NCBI GenBank assembly: GCA_003574885.1
Contig: PJFC01000001.1
Location: 372,001 to 436,000 of the forward strand
Length of the DNA: 64,000 nt
From: Geobacter sp.
GTDB lineage: Bacteria; Desulfobacterota; Desulfuromonadia; Geobacterales; Geobacteraceae
Reading direction: 5' to 3'
The notes below the pieces were generated by a model, which searched no databases, was not told the DNA's origin, and worked only from the letters and a program-made list of their open reading frames with translations. The translations under genes were made by a program, and so were the position numbers. This document shows positions 23,459 through 33,384 of this stretch, piece after piece. Numbering within the stretch: the first letter of the stretch is position 1; each line of letters begins with the position of its first letter.

Positions 23459-24355
23459 ATGCAGGCGGAAAGTGCAATGAAAGTAGCGTGGCTGGAAAAG
23501 CTCCGGGTATTCCTGGAGATGATCAAGTTTTCCCATACCGTATTCGCCCTCCCCTTTGCCTTCACCGGTGCGTTGCTGGCGAAAGGGGGGCTTCCCTCCG
23601 GAGAGCAGGCGTTCTGGATTCTCATGGCCATGGTGGGGGCGCGTACCGCCGCCATGGGGTTGAACCGGCTCATCGACGCGGAGATCGACGCCGCCAATCC
23701 CCGTACCAGCAGCCGGGCCATCCCCGCCGGCCTCCTTGGCAAGGGGACGGTCTTCGTCTACGTGCTGCTCGCCTCACTTCTCATGTTCTTCGCTGCAGCC
23801 CGGCTTAACACTCTCTGTCTCTACCTCTCGCCGGTGGCACTCGCGTTCCTTGTGCTCTATTCCTACTGCAAGCGGTTTACTCCCCTGGCGCACCTGGTGC
23901 TGGGGCTCTGTCTCGGCGCCGCTCCTGTCGGGGCGTGGATCGCCATCCGGGGAACCGTGGATCTGCCGGTGGTGCTTCTGGGACTGGCAGTGCTCTTCTG
24001 GGTGGCCGGTTTCGATATCCTCTATGCCTTGCAGGACCTGGAGTTCGACCGGCAGCGGGGTCTCCATTCCATCCCGGTACGGATAGGAGTCACCGGTTCC
24101 CTCTGGACAGCCCGCCTTTTTTCCCTCATCATGCTCGTACTGCTGGCCGGGGTCTACCTGACCATGCATCTCGGGGTGTGGTTCCTTGCCGGCCTGGTGC
24201 TTACGGCTCTCCTGCTCGGCTACGAGCACTGGCTGTTGCGGAGAGGGGACCTGGCACGGCTGGACCTGGCGTTCTTCACCATGAACGGATATGTCAGCGT
24301 CATTATCTTCGTAGCCACCCTGATAGATGTCCTGACCAGGAAGGTCGGGGCATGA
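23459..24355 (+). CDS. ubiA: UbiA-family prenyltransferase (MqnP-like)
   Basis: About 298 residues, polytopic. Both aspartate-rich motifs of UbiA enzymes are present: NRLIDAEIDAANPRT (NxxxD...D) and DLEFDRQRGLHSIPVR. The enzyme attaches a polyprenyl chain to an aromatic acid in the membrane. Next to mqnE and mqnC the likely acceptor is the futalosine-pathway naphthoate intermediate rather than 4-hydroxybenzoate. Starts at 23459 or 23477 are both plausible. The stop overlaps ubiX in ATGA. Confidence 0.9.
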   Translation: MQAESAMKVAWLEKLRVFLEMIKFSHTVFALPFAFTGALLAKGGLPSGEQAFWILMAMVGARTAAMGLNRLIDAEIDAANPRTSSRAIPAGLLGKGTVFVYVLLASLLMFFAAARLNTLCLYLSPVALAFLVLYSYCKRFTPLAHLVLGLCLGAAPVGAWIAIRGTVDLPVVLLGLAVLFWVAGFDILYALQDLEFDRQRGLHSIPVRIGVTGSLWTARLFSLIMLVLLAGVYLTMHLGVWFLAGLVLTALLLGYEHWLLRRGDLARLDLAFFTMNGYVSVIIFVATLIDVLTRKVGA

Positions 24356-24975
24356 GGGTGCGACAGGTCGTTCTCGCCATTACCGGCGCCTCCGGTGCGG
24401 TCTACGGCCTCAGGCTCGCCGAAGAGCTGCTGCGCGCATCGGTGCGGTTGACGCTCCTCATCAGCAGTCCCGGCTTTGCCGTTCTCAAGGAAGAGTGCGG
24501 GCTGGAGTGGGAAGGGGAGGCAGCGGCGGTCCGGGAGAACCTTTGCCGTCACTTCGGGGTGGATGCCGCTCAGCTTGCCTATTATGCGGAGGATGATTTT
24601 TTCGCCCCCATTGCCAGCGGTTCCGCCGCGCCTGATGCGCTCGTCATCTGCCCCTGCTCCATGGGGACCCTGGCCCGCGTAGCGACGGGGGTTTCGGGGA
24701 ATCTGCTGGAGCGTTGCGCCGACGTCATGCTCAAGGAACATCGCCGGCTGGTGATGGTTCCACGGGAGACGCCGCTGAGCGAGATCCACCTGGAGAACAT
24801 GCTGAAACTGGCCCGCATGGGGGTACGGATGATACCGGCCATGCCCGCCTTCTATCACCACCCCCGCTCCCTCGACGATGTGGTGGATTTTGTGGTCGGT
24901 CGGGTGCTGGATGGTGTCGGGATAGAACACCGGCTGGTACGCAGCTGGGGGGAAGAATCGGGGACCGGGGACTAG
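24352..24975 (+). CDS. ubiX: UbiX-family flavin prenyltransferase
   Basis: 207 residues starting at the ATG overlapping the ubiA stop. The FMN-binding ITGASGAVYGLRLAEEL start, the central VICPCSMGTLARVA and the VPRETPLSEIHLENM segment are characteristic. UbiX enzymes make prenylated FMN, the cofactor of UbiD decarboxylases; no UbiD is in the window. The context ties it to decarboxylation in menaquinone synthesis. The open frame reads far upstream into ubiA, but that part is spurious. Confidence 0.94.
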   Translation: MRVRQVVLAITGASGAVYGLRLAEELLRASVRLTLLISSPGFAVLKEECGLEWEGEAAAVRENLCRHFGVDAAQLAYYAEDDFFAPIASGSAAPDALVICPCSMGTLARVATGVSGNLLERCADVMLKEHRRLVMVPRETPLSEIHLENMLKLARMGVRMIPAMPAFYHHPRSLDDVVDFVVGRVLDGVGIEHRLVRSWGEESGTGD

Positions 24976-25032
24976 GGATCGGTCGGGAACGCTGTCGATC
25001 CCTGCTGGCGGTTCAGGAGAACGAGAGACGGG

Positions 25033-26115
25033 ATGATTACATTTGCTTCCATAGCCGGTAAGGTCCGGAGCGGTCAGCGGTTGAACGACGACGACGCCCT
25101 CTTCCTGTTCGAGTCGCCGGACCTTTTGGCGGTTGGCGAACTGGCGGCCTTTGCCAATGAGCGGCGCAACGGCCGTAAGGTTTTTTTCAACGTCAACCGG
25201 CATATCAACCACACCAATATCTGTGTGAACCGGTGCCAGTTCTGCGCTTTCTCCCGTACTGCCGACCAGCCGGGGGCCTACACCTACAATCTTGACGAAA
25301 TCCGGAATCGCACCACGCAGGCCCTTGCCCAGGGGGCGACGGAGATCCACATAGTCGGCGGCCTGCACCCCGACCTTCCTTTCGACTTCTACCTGGATAT
25401 GCTCCGGACGGTGCGGGAAACGGCCCCCGCCCTCCACATAAAGGCCTTCACCGCCGTGGAGATCGACTATCTCGCCAGGTTTGCCGGTCTTTCCCTGGAG
25501 AGGACCATTGAGGTCTTGAAGGAGGCCGGTCTCGGATCACTGCCGGGTGGAGGAGCTGAGATTCTCCGCCAGGAGGTGCGCGACCGTCTCTGCCCGGAAA
25601 AGATCAGCGGCGCCCGGTGGTTGGAGGTGATGCGGGCGGTCCACGGTGCCGGGCTCAAGTCAAACACGACCATGCTCTACGGCCATGTGGAGACCTATGC
25701 GGACCGGGTCGATCATATGCGGCAGCTGCGGGAGCTGCAGGATGAGACCGGCGGTTTCCAGGTATTCATCCCCCTTGCCTTCCAGACAGAGAACAACCCC
25801 CTCGGCCACCTGAAGAACCCACTGAGCGGCGGGGTGGACGATCTCAAGACCCTTGCCGTTGCCCGGCTCTACCTGGACAATTTTGCCAACATCAAGGCGT
25901 ACTGGGTGATGCTCGGGGAAAAGATAGCCCAGACCGCCCTCTGCTTCGGGGTAAACGACCTGGACGGGACGGTGGTGGAGGAGAAGATCGGCCACGATGC
26001 CGGCGCCTCTTCCCCCCAGACCATGGGGCGCGACGACATCGTTTCCCTCATCAGGATGGCGGGGCGGGTGCCGGTCGAGCGGGATACCCTCTACAACGAG
26101 CTGCGGACGTACTGA
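25033..26115 (+). CDS. mqnE: aminofutalosine synthase MqnE
   Basis: 360 residues. A radical-SAM enzyme with cluster motif CVNRCQFC near 62-69, preceded by NHTNI. The HIVGGLHPDLPFDFYLDML and IKAFTAVEIDY segments are typical of MqnE, which joins SAM-derived adenosyl to 3-enolpyruvyl-benzoate to make aminofutalosine in the futalosine menaquinone route. It lies 1 base before mqnC. The two are paralogues; I separate them by MqnE-like AFTAVEIDY versus MqnC-like SPAEI. Confidence 0.92.
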   Translation: MITFASIAGKVRSGQRLNDDDALFLFESPDLLAVGELAAFANERRNGRKVFFNVNRHINHTNICVNRCQFCAFSRTADQPGAYTYNLDEIRNRTTQALAQGATEIHIVGGLHPDLPFDFYLDMLRTVRETAPALHIKAFTAVEIDYLARFAGLSLERTIEVLKEAGLGSLPGGGAEILRQEVRDRLCPEKISGARWLEVMRAVHGAGLKSNTTMLYGHVETYADRVDHMRQLRELQDETGGFQVFIPLAFQTENNPLGHLKNPLSGGVDDLKTLAVARLYLDNFANIKAYWVMLGEKIAQTALCFGVNDLDGTVVEEKIGHDAGASSPQTMGRDDIVSLIRMAGRVPVERDTLYNELRTY

Positions 26116-26116
26116 C

Positions 26117-27202
26117 ATGCTGACGACGATTACCTCCAAAATTGAAAACAACGAACCGATCAACCGGCAGGAGGCGCTCTGGCTTCTCGTCGACGCCGAC
26201 CTGCTGGCAGTGGGGAAGCTGGCGGACGGCATCCGGAAGAAGCGGCATCCGGACAACCGGGTCACCTTCGTCGTTGACCGCAATGTCAACTATACCAACG
26301 TCTGCGAATCCAAGTGCAAGTTCTGCGCATTCTACCGGGATGCCGGTTCCGGCGAGGCCTACGTCCTTGCCGAGGCGGAGATATTCGCCAAGATCGCCGA
26401 GCTGGTGGACCAAGGTGGGGCCCAGCTTCTCATGCAGGGTGGGCTTCATCCCGACCTGAAAATCGAGTTCTTTGAAAGCCTGTTCCGGGAGATCAAGCGT
26501 CGCTTTCCGTCGGTGCAGAACCATTCCCTGTCGCCGGCGGAGATCACCCATATTGCCGGGCTGTCGGACCTCACGGTTCCCGAAACACTTCGGCGCCTTC
26601 AGGGATCCGGTCTGGACTCGGTTCCCGGCGGGGGAGCGGAAATTCTGGTGGACAGCGTCCGGCAGAGCATCTCTCCCAACAAGATAGGGTGGGAAGGGTG
26701 GGCGCTGGTGATGGGGGAGGCGGCCAGGCTCGGCATGCCGACCACCGCCACCATGATGTTCGGTAGCCGGGAAAGCCGGGAAGATATCGTCGAGCATCTG
26801 TTCCGGGTCCGTACTCTGCAGGCGGAGGGGGGAAGCTTCACCGCCTTCATTCCCTGGACCTACCAGCCGGGAAACACCGAGTTGGGGGGGAAGACCGCCA
26901 CAGGCGTGGAATACCTGAAGGTGCTGGCCCTCTCCCGCATCGTTCTCGACAACATTCCCAACATCCAGGCGAGCTGGGTCACCCAGGGGGCCAGAATGGC
27001 CCAGGTGGCGCTTTTCTTCGGGGCCAACGACCTGGGGGGAACCATGCTGGAAGAAAACGTGGTGGCGGCGGCCGGCTGTTCCTTCCGGATGAGCCGTGAG
27101 GAGATGATCCAGCTGATTCGCGGTGCCGGCTTTACCCCTGCGCGCCGCACCACCACCTATGCCATTCTCGAAGAGTACAACCAGTTGACGGAGGTACCAT
27201 GA
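26117..27202 (+). CDS. mqnC: cyclic dehypoxanthinyl futalosine synthase MqnC
   Basis: 361 residues from the ATG at 26117. The radical-SAM motif [29 protein letters not shown], the [14 protein letters not shown] stretch and [10 protein letters not shown] match MqnC, which cyclises dehypoxanthine futalosine. It is flanked by mqnE (1 base) and hisC (4-base ATGA overlap). An upstream extension of the frame into mqnE is not likely to be translated. Confidence 0.93.
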   Translation: MLTTITSKIENNEPINRQEALWLLVDADLLAVGKLADGIRKKRHPDNRVTFVVDRNVNYTNVCESKCKFCAFYRDAGSGEAYVLAEAEIFAKIAELVDQGGAQLLMQGGLHPDLKIEFFESLFREIKRRFPSVQNHSLSPAEITHIAGLSDLTVPETLRRLQGSGLDSVPGGGAEILVDSVRQSISPNKIGWEGWALVMGEAARLGMPTTATMMFGSRESREDIVEHLFRVRTLQAEGGSFTAFIPWTYQPGNTELGGKTATGVEYLKVLALSRIVLDNIPNIQASWVTQGARMAQVALFFGANDLGGTMLEENVVAAAGCSFRMSREEMIQLIRGAGFTPARRTTTYAILEEYNQLTEVP

Positions 27203-28242
27203 TCCCCCTGCGCAGGAATATCAAGGAGATGGCCGGATATGTGCCGGGCTACCAGCCGGCCGATGCGGCGGCCTATATCAAGCTGAACACCAATGAAAAT
27301 CCCTACTCCCCTTCACCCCGGGTGCTGGAGGCGATTATGGCCGAGGCGGGTGAGGGGCTGCGACGCTACCCCGACGCAGCCAGCCGTGTGCCGCTGGAGG
27401 AGGCGGCCCGGCTCTACGATTTCCCCGCCGACTGGATCGTCATGGCCAATGGCTCCGACGAGCTGCTCAACAATCTGATCCGTGCCTTTGCCGCCGAAGG
27501 GGAGGAGATCGCCTATGTGCACCCTTCCTACTCCTACTATGCCACCTTGGCGGAAATCCAGGGCGCGCGGGTACGGACCTTCGGTCTGACGGAGCAGCTG
27601 GAACTGGCCGATTTCCCGGCACGCTATGGGGGGAAGCTCCTCTTCCTCACCAACCCCAATGCGCCCCTCGGATTCTGCTTCCCCCGGGAGTTCATCGAGG
27701 AACTGGCCGGACGGGTGGCGGGAATGCTGGTGATCGACGAGGCCTACGTGGATTTTGCGGAGGAACACTCGCTCGACCTGGTGCGGCGCTTTGAAAATGT
27801 GGTGGTGACCCGGACCTTTTCCAAGAGCTATTCTCTGGCGGGCATGCGGCTCGGGCTTGCCATCGCACGTCCCGAGGTGATAGCTGCCCTCAACAAGATC
27901 CGGGACCATTACAACCTGGACCGGCTGGCCCAGACCGCAGCCGCTGCCGCCCTACGAGATCAGGAGTATTTCCGTGGCTGTGTGGAGAAAATCAGGGCAA
28001 CCCGCGAATGGTTCACCAATGAGCTTCGGGAGCTCGGCTATACGGTAATTCCCTCCCGGGCGAATTTCGTCTTTGCATCACCGCCGGACCGGAACGGTGA
28101 GAGGATCTATCAGGGGCTCTTTGATAGGAAAATTCTGGTCCGCTACTTCACTGATCCGCTCCTTTCCCACGGGATGCGGATCACCATAGGTACCCGCGAG
28201 GAGATGGAGAAGACAGTGGAGGCACTTCGTGACATTTGCTGA
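27199..28242 (+). CDS. hisC: histidinol-phosphate aminotransferase
   Basis: 347 residues, class I/II PLP-dependent aminotransferase. It has the HisC start [30 protein letters not shown], and the PLP-lysine segment [16 protein letters not shown]. It transaminates histidinol phosphate in histidine synthesis; aromatic amino acids are possible secondary substrates. Overlaps at both ends (mqnC, rnd) show it is part of a compact operon with genes of unrelated pathways. Confidence 0.92.
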   Translation: MIPLRRNIKEMAGYVPGYQPADAAAYIKLNTNENPYSPSPRVLEAIMAEAGEGLRRYPDAASRVPLEEAARLYDFPADWIVMANGSDELLNNLIRAFAAEGEEIAYVHPSYSYYATLAEIQGARVRTFGLTEQLELADFPARYGGKLLFLTNPNAPLGFCFPREFIEELAGRVAGMLVIDEAYVDFAEEHSLDLVRRFENVVVTRTFSKSYSLAGMRLGLAIARPEVIAALNKIRDHYNLDRLAQTAAAAALRDQEYFRGCVEKIRATREWFTNELRELGYTVIPSRANFVFASPPDRNGERIYQGLFDRKILVRYFTDPLLSHGMRITIGTREEMEKTVEALRDIC

Positions 28243-29413
28243 ATCCGCCGGAGCCGAAGCCGGCTTGCGGCACGAAACTGCCGACTTCATCGGCATTATT
28301 TCCACACGGGAGGCGCTCCTCGGCCTGGCGGGAAGGCTCGAACGGGAACCGGTGCTTGCCTTCGACCTGGAAGCCGACTCGCTCCACCACTACACCGAAA
28401 AAGTCTGCCTGATCCAGGTTGCAACTCCGACGGAAAGCGCCCTTATCGACCCCCTTGCCTTGCCTGATCTGACGCCGCTTGCGCCGGTGCTTGCCAATCC
28501 CGCCATCCGCAAGGTGTTCCACGGCGCCGACTACGACATACGCTCCCTGCACCGCGACTTCGGCCTGGAGGTCAACAACCTGTTTGACACCATGATCGCC
28601 TGTCAACTTCTGGGCGAGGCGGAAGTCGGGCTCGCAGCGGTACTGAAACGGCGGTTCGGTGTGGAACTGGATAAGAAATTTCAGAAGGCTGACTGGAGCA
28701 GAAGGCCGCTGAGCAGCGAGATGATTGCCTATGCGGTGCAGGATACGACGCTGCTGATCCGCCTCAACCGGCAATTGGAGCAGGAGCTCCGCCTAAGGGG
28801 TCGGCTTGGATGGGTGGAGGAGGAGTGCCGGCTGCTCTCCCGTGTCAGGGTCGTTTCCCGTGACCAGGAGCCCCTTTGCCTGCGCTTCAAGGGGGCTGCG
28901 CGCATGGAGCCGAGAGCCCTGGCCGTGCTTGAGGAATTGCTCATCTTTCGGGACCAGCAGGCCCGGAGGCAGGATGTACCCCCTTTCAAGGTGCTGGGTA
29001 CCGATGTGATCAGAGCCTTGGCTGAAGGGCGTCCGCGGACCATGGAAGAGCTCGCGGCGATTCCCGGTTTCCCTGCAAAGCTTCAGCAACGGTTTGGCTC
29101 CGGAATTACGCAGGCGGTTGCACGGGGGATGGCACTGCCTCCCGACAAATTCCCGCGTTTCCCACGACAGCAACGGCAGGTGCTCGACAAAGGGCAGCAG
29201 GCGGTACTGCAGCGGCTGAAACAGGTACGGGAGTCGAAAGCGCGGGAGATGGGGATAGATGCGGGGCTGCTGATCAACAACAGCCTGTTGGAGTCTCTTG
29301 CCGTTGCGGACAAAAGCCTTGAGGCGCGACAGACGGCCCTGGCCGCCCTGAAAGGGTGGCAGCGGGAGGTTCTGGCCGCCGACCTGACAGCTCTTATGGA
29401 AATGGAGTCGTAG
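28229..29413 (+). CDS. rnd: ribonuclease D
   Basis: 394 residues. DEDDy 3'-5' exonuclease motifs are visible: [11 protein letters not shown] (Exo I), [16 protein letters not shown] (Exo II) and [10 protein letters not shown] (Exo III). An HRDC domain follows at about 215-295 ([19 protein letters not shown]), with a second helical region after it. It trims tRNA and other RNA 3' ends. GTG start inside hisC, overlapping by 14 bases. Confidence 0.93.
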   Translation: MTFAESAGAEAGLRHETADFIGIISTREALLGLAGRLEREPVLAFDLEADSLHHYTEKVCLIQVATPTESALIDPLALPDLTPLAPVLANPAIRKVFHGADYDIRSLHRDFGLEVNNLFDTMIACQLLGEAEVGLAAVLKRRFGVELDKKFQKADWSRRPLSSEMIAYAVQDTTLLIRLNRQLEQELRLRGRLGWVEEECRLLSRVRVVSRDQEPLCLRFKGAARMEPRALAVLEELLIFRDQQARRQDVPPFKVLGTDVIRALAEGRPRTMEELAAIPGFPAKLQQRFGSGITQAVARGMALPPDKFPRFPRQQRQVLDKGQQAVLQRLKQVRESKAREMGIDAGLLINNSLLESLAVADKSLEARQTALAALKGWQREVLAADLTALMEMES

Positions 29414-29495
29414 ATACGTGAGAGCTGAGCGCCCCGTTCAGCTCAGAGTTCTCTCGCTTTACGAGGCACCCGCCTCACACGTATTCAGGTAAATC

Positions 29496-30227
29496 CTAAC
29501 GTTCCAGTTTGTCCCCGTCGTCGGAGGGGTCGCCGAACAGGAAGTCGAGATTATCCGCAGCAAGCCCGGGATCTTCGACCGGCAGCTTTTTGGGCTCGTC
29601 CTTTTCCGCGGGCTCATCTTCCTGAAAGAAAAAGTCCATCTCGATCCCTCCCCCTGCTGCCGGAGGTGCGGTAACAGGTTCTTCTCCCCCCCCATTACCG
29701 AAATCCATAAATCCATCCGCCGCCGGTTCTGCCACAGGCGTGGCCGAATCCCCATCAGCGGAGCTTTCCAAAAGGTCTGCAAAGCTGTCGTCAATGAATC
29801 CCTGCGCGGGAGCGGCCGATTGCTCCGGGGCAGAAACGGGCTCATCAAAGGAAAAATCTCCGAAAGCCGGCTCTTCAACCTGGGGTGTCGCTGCCGGTTC
29901 TGCCACGGGGGCGAAGCTGAAGTCCGTTGTATCAGACTCTTGGCTGTTGCCGAAGTCCATGTTGAAATCACTTCCGGATGGTGCAGTATTCTCTGCCGGG
30001 GCAAAATTCCCGAACAATCCCTCGTCCGCTGCTGTTGCCGTTGCCGATGGAGCCAGGATGAAGTCATCCGCCGCTTCTTTCGCAGGATTGGCTGTCGTTT
30101 CTGAAGGTACTTGCAGAAACACGGGGCGGATGCCCTGTGTTTCCTTGAACGATGTCAGATCATGGTTGCATTTCTTGCAGCTGTCGTGGAATTCAAAGCT
30201 GTTGTAACCGCACTTGGGACATTTCAT
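29496..30227 (-). CDS. zinc-ribbon protein with long acidic disordered tail
   Basis: 243 residues. The first 25 residues form a four-cysteine ribbon (MKCPKCGYNSFEFHDSCKKCNHDL). The other 215 are low-complexity, rich in A, P, E, D and S, with recurrent short aromatic/acidic motifs: FGNFAP, FNMDFGNS, FSFAP, FGDFSFDEP, FMDFGNG, MDFFFQEDEP, LDFLFGDP. This looks like a string of docking motifs on a flexible tether; the partner is unknown. It lies downstream of rsmE on the same strand. Confidence 0.8.
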   Translation of the reverse strand: MKCPKCGYNSFEFHDSCKKCNHDLTSFKETQGIRPVFLQVPSETTANPAKEAADDFILAPSATATAADEGLFGNFAPAENTAPSGSDFNMDFGNSQESDTTDFSFAPVAEPAATPQVEEPAFGDFSFDEPVSAPEQSAAPAQGFIDDSFADLLESSADGDSATPVAEPAADGFMDFGNGGGEEPVTAPPAAGGGIEMDFFFQEDEPAEKDEPKKLPVEDPGLAADNLDFLFGDPSDDGDKLER

Positions 30228-30319
30228 TGTATCTACTCCTTGTATTTATCGAGTTATCCATGGATACGATGCAAGCGACATCTCTGCACAGTCCAGATAT
30301 CGTGACATTGTGAACGGAA

Positions 30320-31060
30320 TTATCCAATGTCCCCCCAGTGGAACTGCAAGATAGACAGAATGGCGAGGCCGGCGGTTTCCGTTCGGAGGATGCGCGACCC
30401 CAGCGAGACCGGTACGAAGCCGGTTTCACGTGCCTGGCTGGCTTCCTTCTCTGTTAGGCCACCCTCGGGACCGACGATGACGGCAATGCTTTCCGGAGGA
30501 GGCTGCCCCGCTAAAACCGTTCTGAGGCGGGTCTCCCTCTCTTCTTCCCAGAGAAGCAGCTTGAGGGACTGGTTTGCCGACTTTAAAACCTCGTTTAGGC
30601 TCCCGGCAAAAGAAATTCGAGGCAGGGAGATGCGCTGTGACTGGCGAGCCGCCTCGTCAGCTATCCGTTGCCAGCGTTCGAGCTTGCTGGAACGCTGTTC
30701 CTGGCCGATCCTTGAGACGGACCTGTCTGCCTGAAACGGGACGATTGCGGCTGCCCCGAGCTCGGTCCCTTTCTGGAGGATTAGCTCCAGTTTGTCCCCC
30801 TTCGGCACTCCCTGGTAGAGGGTTATAGCCGGCCCGCTGTCGGCGGATTCAGCCAAGACTTCCCCGTCCCTCGCGATGGTAATACTTTCCTTCCCAACCT
30901 GGACGATGGTGCCAGGTGCCTCGTGCCCCTCGCCGTCCGCCAGGAGCACGGGGGCGCCGGCCTTCAGGCGGAGCACCCTGGTCATGTGGTGGTGGAGTTC
31001 TCCGCCGATGATGATAATTTCCCGTTCCAGGCTCCCCGGAGGAACGAAGAATCGCCGCAC
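30320..31060 (-). CDS. rsmE: 16S rRNA (uracil1498-N3)-methyltransferase RsmE
   Basis: About 246 residues from a GTG at 31060, directly after the prmA stop. It starts VRRFFVPPGSLE and has the knotted SPOUT methyltransferase signatures HHHMTRVLRLKAG, PKGDKLELILQKGTELGA and the C-terminal VGPEGGLTEKE and LGSRILRTETA. It methylates U1498 of 16S rRNA. The longer ATG start at 31156 would overlap prmA by 95 bases and is unlikely. Confidence 0.94.
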   Translation of the reverse strand: MRRFFVPPGSLEREIIIIGGELHHHMTRVLRLKAGAPVLLADGEGHEAPGTIVQVGKESITIARDGEVLAESADSGPAITLYQGVPKGDKLELILQKGTELGAAAIVPFQADRSVSRIGQEQRSSKLERWQRIADEAARQSQRISLPRISFAGSLNEVLKSANQSLKLLLWEEERETRLRTVLAGQPPPESIAVIVGPEGGLTEKEASQARETGFVPVSLGSRILRTETAGLAILSILQFHWGDIG

Positions 31061-31061
31061 T

Positions 31062-32006
31062 TCAGCTGTCCCGCCGGTAACAGAGGCAGCTCCACTCGTC
31101 GTGGCGGGTGGCCGCGAGCAAGGATACGCCGTGGCCGGCAAAACCGGACAGAACAAATTCCTCCCGTTCCGTCAATATACCCGACAGCACCAGTGTCCCT
31201 CCCGGCTCGAGGCGGTTGATCAGGGGGATCGCGAGACGCACCAGCTCTTCGGCCAGGATGTTGGCAAGTACAACATCAAATGTGCCTTTTACCTCCGCGA
31301 GGGGGGTTGTGCCGAGTTCCACCATAGTGTCCACTCCGTTCAGGAGCAGGTTTTCATGCGCCACTTCCAACGCCCGGGGGTCGATGTCCAGTCCGACTAT
31401 CCGGCGTCCCCCGAGTTTTGCAGCGGCGATGGCAAGGATGCCGGAACCGGTCCCTACGTCGAGTACTGTGGACGGTGTCGGCCCCTGATCCTGCGCCCAC
31501 GGACCTTCACCGGAAAACAGCTGTTCAAGAGCCTCAAGGCAGAGCCGGGTAGTGGCGTGAGTGCCGGTGCCGAAGGCCATGCCTGGGTCCAGTTCGATGA
31601 TAAGATCGCCGGGCTCGGGGGAGAATGTCTCCCAGGTAGGTTTTATAACCAGCCTTTTGCCGATGCGGGCCGGTTTGAAGTACTGTTTCCAGTTGTTTGC
31701 CCAATCTTCTTCCCGGAGCAGGGAAATTGTCGGTTGCAGGAAGGTGAACCCGTCGAATGCCGGGCCGCGTCTGGCCAGGAACGAGGTAATGGCGTCGACA
31801 GCAGTGGACAGGGCGTCGTCCGCAGGGAGGTACGCCTTGACCGTTTTCATGTCCGTCTCCTCGACGGTATCGAGGGAGAAAGTGTCGAGAAAGAGGTTGT
31901 CTATACTGACGCCGCTGCCGGAGAGCTCAATGAGGAATTCCGCCACCTCATCCACCATGGCGGCGGGAACGATGCAGGAAATCTCGGCCCATTCCATGTT
32001 TTCCAT
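31062..32006 (-). CDS. prmA: ribosomal protein L11 methyltransferase PrmA
   Basis: About 314 residues from the ATG at 32006. Landmarks are the N-terminal substrate-recognition domain, EEDWANNWKQYFKP, DPGMAFGTGTHATTRLCLE, the SAM site VLDVGTGSGILAIAAAKLG and NILAEELVRL. It trimethylates ribosomal protein L11. An upstream in-frame ATG at 32111 would add 35 residues not typical of the family. It is followed immediately by rsmE; both modify the ribosome. Confidence 0.94.
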   Translation of the reverse strand: MENMEWAEISCIVPAAMVDEVAEFLIELSGSGVSIDNLFLDTFSLDTVEETDMKTVKAYLPADDALSTAVDAITSFLARRGPAFDGFTFLQPTISLLREEDWANNWKQYFKPARIGKRLVIKPTWETFSPEPGDLIIELDPGMAFGTGTHATTRLCLEALEQLFSGEGPWAQDQGPTPSTVLDVGTGSGILAIAAAKLGGRRIVGLDIDPRALEVAHENLLLNGVDTMVELGTTPLAEVKGTFDVVLANILAEELVRLAIPLINRLEPGGTLVLSGILTEREEFVLSGFAGHGVSLLAATRHDEWSCLCYRRDS

Positions 32007-32145
32007 CAATAGGTCACTCCGGTGTGTAGACTTTGCGGCACAATGCCTCGTAACGTAGCAAAACAATGGGCGCCTGACAACAAAAAACCTTGACAAATCG
32101 CTGCTTTTCATGTGTAATTCTCATTAAAATTGTTGTGGGGATGGC

Positions 32146-33312
32146 ATGGAATCAACGACAATGAAGCAGGCCATAGTGGAGTTGGTGGAAGGGCGCAGAG
32201 ATGAACTGGCCGGCATTGCCGAGCAATTGTTCCGGTTTCCTGAAACCGGTCTGCAGGAACATCGGAGCGCAGCCCTGCTTGCAGATGCTCTGGAGCGGGA
32301 AGGCTTTCGCCTGGAACGGGGATTGGCGGGGATGGATACTGCCTTTCGTGCCGAGTACGGTTCTGGTGGTCCGGCTATCGCCATACTTGCGGAGATGGAT
32401 GCGTTGCCCGGTCTGGGACACGCCTGTGGCCACAATATAATAGCTGCGGCAGCTGTCGGTGCAGCAATCGCCCTGCGACAGGCCGTCCCTGCCGGGGAGG
32501 CCAGGATCATCGTTCTTGGTACGCCCGCCGAAGAACTGGGAATCGGCAAGGTGGAACTGGTCAAGGCGGGCGTTTTCCAGGGGGTGGATGCGGCTATGAT
32601 GGTCCATCCATCATCCAGGCGCGTGGTTATCAAGCACTATCTGGGGCTTGCCCGGATCCGTTTCACCTTTGCCGGGCGTCCGTCACACGCCGCAGCCTAC
32701 CCCGAAGAGGGGATCAACGCCCTAGACGGGGTAATCCAGACATTTAACGGCATCAATGCGCTCCGCCAGCAACTGCGCCAGGATGTACGCGTCCACGGGA
32801 TCATCACCGACGGCGGGGTTGCGCCCAATATCATCCCCGCTACTGCCGGCTGCTACTTTTACGTCCGGGCATCGGATCTCGACGAGGTCGGCCGGGTCAG
32901 GGACCGGGTTGTCGCATGTGCCGAAGGAGCAGCCCTGGCAACCGGCTGCCGGTTGGAGGTCGCCGCCGACGAGCGGGTGCTGGCCCCCTTGAAGATCAAC
33001 CATACCTTGTCGGCCCTCTATTCCGAGCAGCTTGCCTGGCTCGGCCTGGCAGAGGCGAATGCTCCCGCCGACAAAAACCTCGGTTCGTCCGATATCGGCA
33101 ACGTGTCGCAGGTGGTGCCGACCATCCATCCCCATGTTCCCATCGGAGCAGGGGTCCACATACATACGGACGCCTTTGCCCGGGCAACTGTCTCGGATCA
33201 GGGGAAGCAGGCGGTGGTCGAGGGGGCAACGGTTATGGCGTTGACGGCGGCGGAATTCTTCGCCCGTTCCGATCTGCGAAAAAAAATTCGGGATGAATTC
33301 ACTAATTCATGA
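32146..33312 (+). CDS. M20-family amidohydrolase/peptidase
   Basis: 388 residues. The metal-binding motifs GHACGHN near 92 and GTPAEELGIGK near 125 and the dimerisation domain (FAGRPSHAAAYPEEGINALD) belong to the M20 aminoacylase/AbgB/PM20D2 group. It probably hydrolyses an N-acyl or dipeptide-like amide in the cytoplasm; the substrate is not evident. It is divergent from prmA. Confidence 0.88.
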   Translation: MESTTMKQAIVELVEGRRDELAGIAEQLFRFPETGLQEHRSAALLADALEREGFRLERGLAGMDTAFRAEYGSGGPAIAILAEMDALPGLGHACGHNIIAAAAVGAAIALRQAVPAGEARIIVLGTPAEELGIGKVELVKAGVFQGVDAAMMVHPSSRRVVIKHYLGLARIRFTFAGRPSHAAAYPEEGINALDGVIQTFNGINALRQQLRQDVRVHGIITDGGVAPNIIPATAGCYFYVRASDLDEVGRVRDRVVACAEGAALATGCRLEVAADERVLAPLKINHTLSALYSEQLAWLGLAEANAPADKNLGSSDIGNVSQVVPTIHPHVPIGAGVHIHTDAFARATVSDQGKQAVVEGATVMALTAAEFFARSDLRKKIRDEFTNS

Positions 33313-33384
33313 AATTGTTTGCACATTAGAGATATCGTGGTATAAGTTAATGAAAATTGCGGCGTGAACGTAGCCGAGAGGCCC

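Noticed and set aside
24220-25437. 405-codon ORF antisense to ubiX and mqnE
   Set aside because: It crosses three genuine genes on the other strand and has no family features.
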